Positions 63,285 through 64,000 of a DNA stretch of 64,000 bases are shown here, in pieces. Origin of the DNA: Geothermovivens sp964644845 (lineage in GTDB: Bacteria; Zhuqueibacterota; Zhuqueibacteria; Oleimicrobiales; Geothermoviventaceae); contig CAZXXS010000052.1 in the NCBI GenBank assembly GCA_964644845.1, positions 1 through 64,000 on the forward strand, in the 5' to 3' direction. Both the position numbers and the translations under genes were made by a program. Numbering within the stretch: position 1 is the first letter of the stretch; every line of letters starts with the position of its first letter. The notes under the pieces are model-generated. The model did no database searches, was not told the DNA's origin, and saw nothing but the letters and a program-made list of their open reading frames with translations.

Positions 63285-64000
63285 ATGCCAGAAGAGCACG
63301 ACCTTTCCACCGAAAGTGTTGAGGCATCCGAGGTGTACCAAATGGGTCTCGCAGCGCGCCTTGCAAACTTCTTTCTTGGGTCCACGAGTAAGGCCGTCCA
63401 GGCCCTGAAAGCACGAAGCAGCTGGCAGGACTGGGTCATTCCGGTTCTTGTCACCTTTCTGGTAACGGCCGGATTCGGTCGGCTGACCAAGGACATTGTG
63501 ATCAGCGAAGTGAAGCAGAAAATCGCCACCAGTACCAGACTGACGGAAGAGCAACAGAGAATGATTTTGGACCGGATGGAGCAGCAACAGGAGCTGGCGA
63601 AAAAGCCCACTTACATGCTTCGTGGTTACGCCATCTCGCTCGTTTCCATCCTGCTGGTTACCGTCGTCGTGGGTGGTATTTTGATGTTTCTGGTCAACGT
63701 GGTTCTGGGAGGGAATGCTCGTTTCGTGCAAACCTTGGCTCTGGCCTCGTGGGGGAGTTGGCTGGCTCATCTTACCCAAGGCCCGGGGACGCTGCTGATC
63801 GGGCTCTTTCCCGCTGTAGTCAAAGCCCCATTGATCCTGAGCAAGGGCACTACGGATGTGGTAACAAGTCTTGCTGTCTTGCTGCCTGCGAGCATGAAGG
63901 GGCAGTTCCTGTACGCCCTGGCGACGAAAATCGACCTGTTTAACATCTGGCAGCTCGCAGTGATGTCCGTAGGTGTGGGTGTGCTGGCGGGTACGTCCAC
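63285..64000 (+). CDS. Yip1-family membrane protein (truncated by window end)
   Basis: The frame runs from ATG 63285 (GAGGAGGGAGGC upstream) to the end of the window, at least 238 codons. An acidic soluble N-terminus (MPEEHDLSTES) is followed by the amphipathic segment LANFFLGSTSKAVQALKARSSWQDW. At least four hydrophobic helices follow (WVIPVLVTFLVTAGF, ISLVSILLVTVVVGGILMFLV, TLALASWGSWL, and LAVMSVGVGVLAG at the end). This matches bacterial Yip1-domain proteins (PF04893), which sit in the inner membrane and have unknown function. The C-terminus is missing. Confidence 0.75.
   Translation, partial: MPEEHDLSTESVEASEVYQMGLAARLANFFLGSTSKAVQALKARSSWQDWVIPVLVTFLVTAGFGRLTKDIVISEVKQKIATSTRLTEEQQRMILDRMEQQQELAKKPTYMLRGYAISLVSILLVTVVVGGILMFLVNVVLGGNARFVQTLALASWGSWLAHLTQGPGTLLIGLFPAVVKAPLILSKGTTDVVTSLAVLLPASMKGQFLYALATKIDLFNIWQLAVMSVGVGVLAGTS

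Overview
The window is about 64 kb of a moderately GC-rich bacterial chromosome (roughly 58-62% GC in genes I counted by eye). Several features point to the FCB (Fibrobacterota-Chlorobiota-Bacteroidota) side of the tree, perhaps a Calditrichota/KSB1-like lineage. These are three secreted proteins with NPFNP-type C-terminal sorting domains ending in MLLL(K/R), a TonB-dependent receptor with a carboxypeptidase-regulatory domain, a TPR/GWxTD protein, and promoters with a TANNTT -10 box. The exact lineage is inference. I found no rRNA, tRNA, CRISPR array or integrase gene.

Region 1 (1-31.8 kb) is mostly housekeeping. It holds a tightly overlapping minus-strand operon (thioesterase, lipase-like hydrolase, zinc ribbon, mutY), then deacetylase, plsC, clpS, a DMT exporter and a PLP decarboxylase. 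After these come a FnIII protein, a lipoprotein, acnA, a GYF-MinD ATPase, a groEL without groES and two pseudouridine synthases. The region ends with an rlmI-like methyltransferase, glycerate kinase overlapping pyruvate kinase (a glycerate-to-pyruvate module), an M24 peptidase with a sodium symporter, a Sua5-type protein, an NlpC/P60 hydrolase, a GNAT protein and a DUF1848 protein.

Region 2 (32.3-50.8 kb) is a polysaccharide-utilisation-like locus. A membrane-anchored regulator with an N-terminal winged-helix-like domain is divergent from a 960-aa TonB-dependent receptor. Then follow a secreted beta-helix protein, a multimodular GH5 endoglucanase-type enzyme, a sulfatase with the same carbohydrate-binding and sorting modules, a GH3 enzyme and two Tat-exported sulfatases, one with HEAT-like repeats. 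No SusD-like gene is present. The likely role is breakdown of a sulfated beta-glucan-like or other sulfated polysaccharide.

Region 3 (51-64 kb) holds a GWxTD/TPR protein on the minus strand, an indolepyruvate:ferredoxin oxidoreductase alpha-like protein without its ferredoxin domain, glcD, a lipoprotein phosphoesterase, glcE, glcF, a GH172 (DUF2961) lipoprotein and a truncated Yip1-family membrane protein.

The most striking find is a solitary integron-type gene cassette at 55622-56126, inserted between the oxidoreductase gene and glcD. It is AT-rich (about 30% GC), carries one small membrane-protein gene and ends in a complete attC site. That site folds with two bulged bases in the expected places, and its left core box is complementary in 6 of 7 bases to the cassette's 5' end. 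A second general observation is seven candidate promoters sharing TTG-N16/17-TANNTT.
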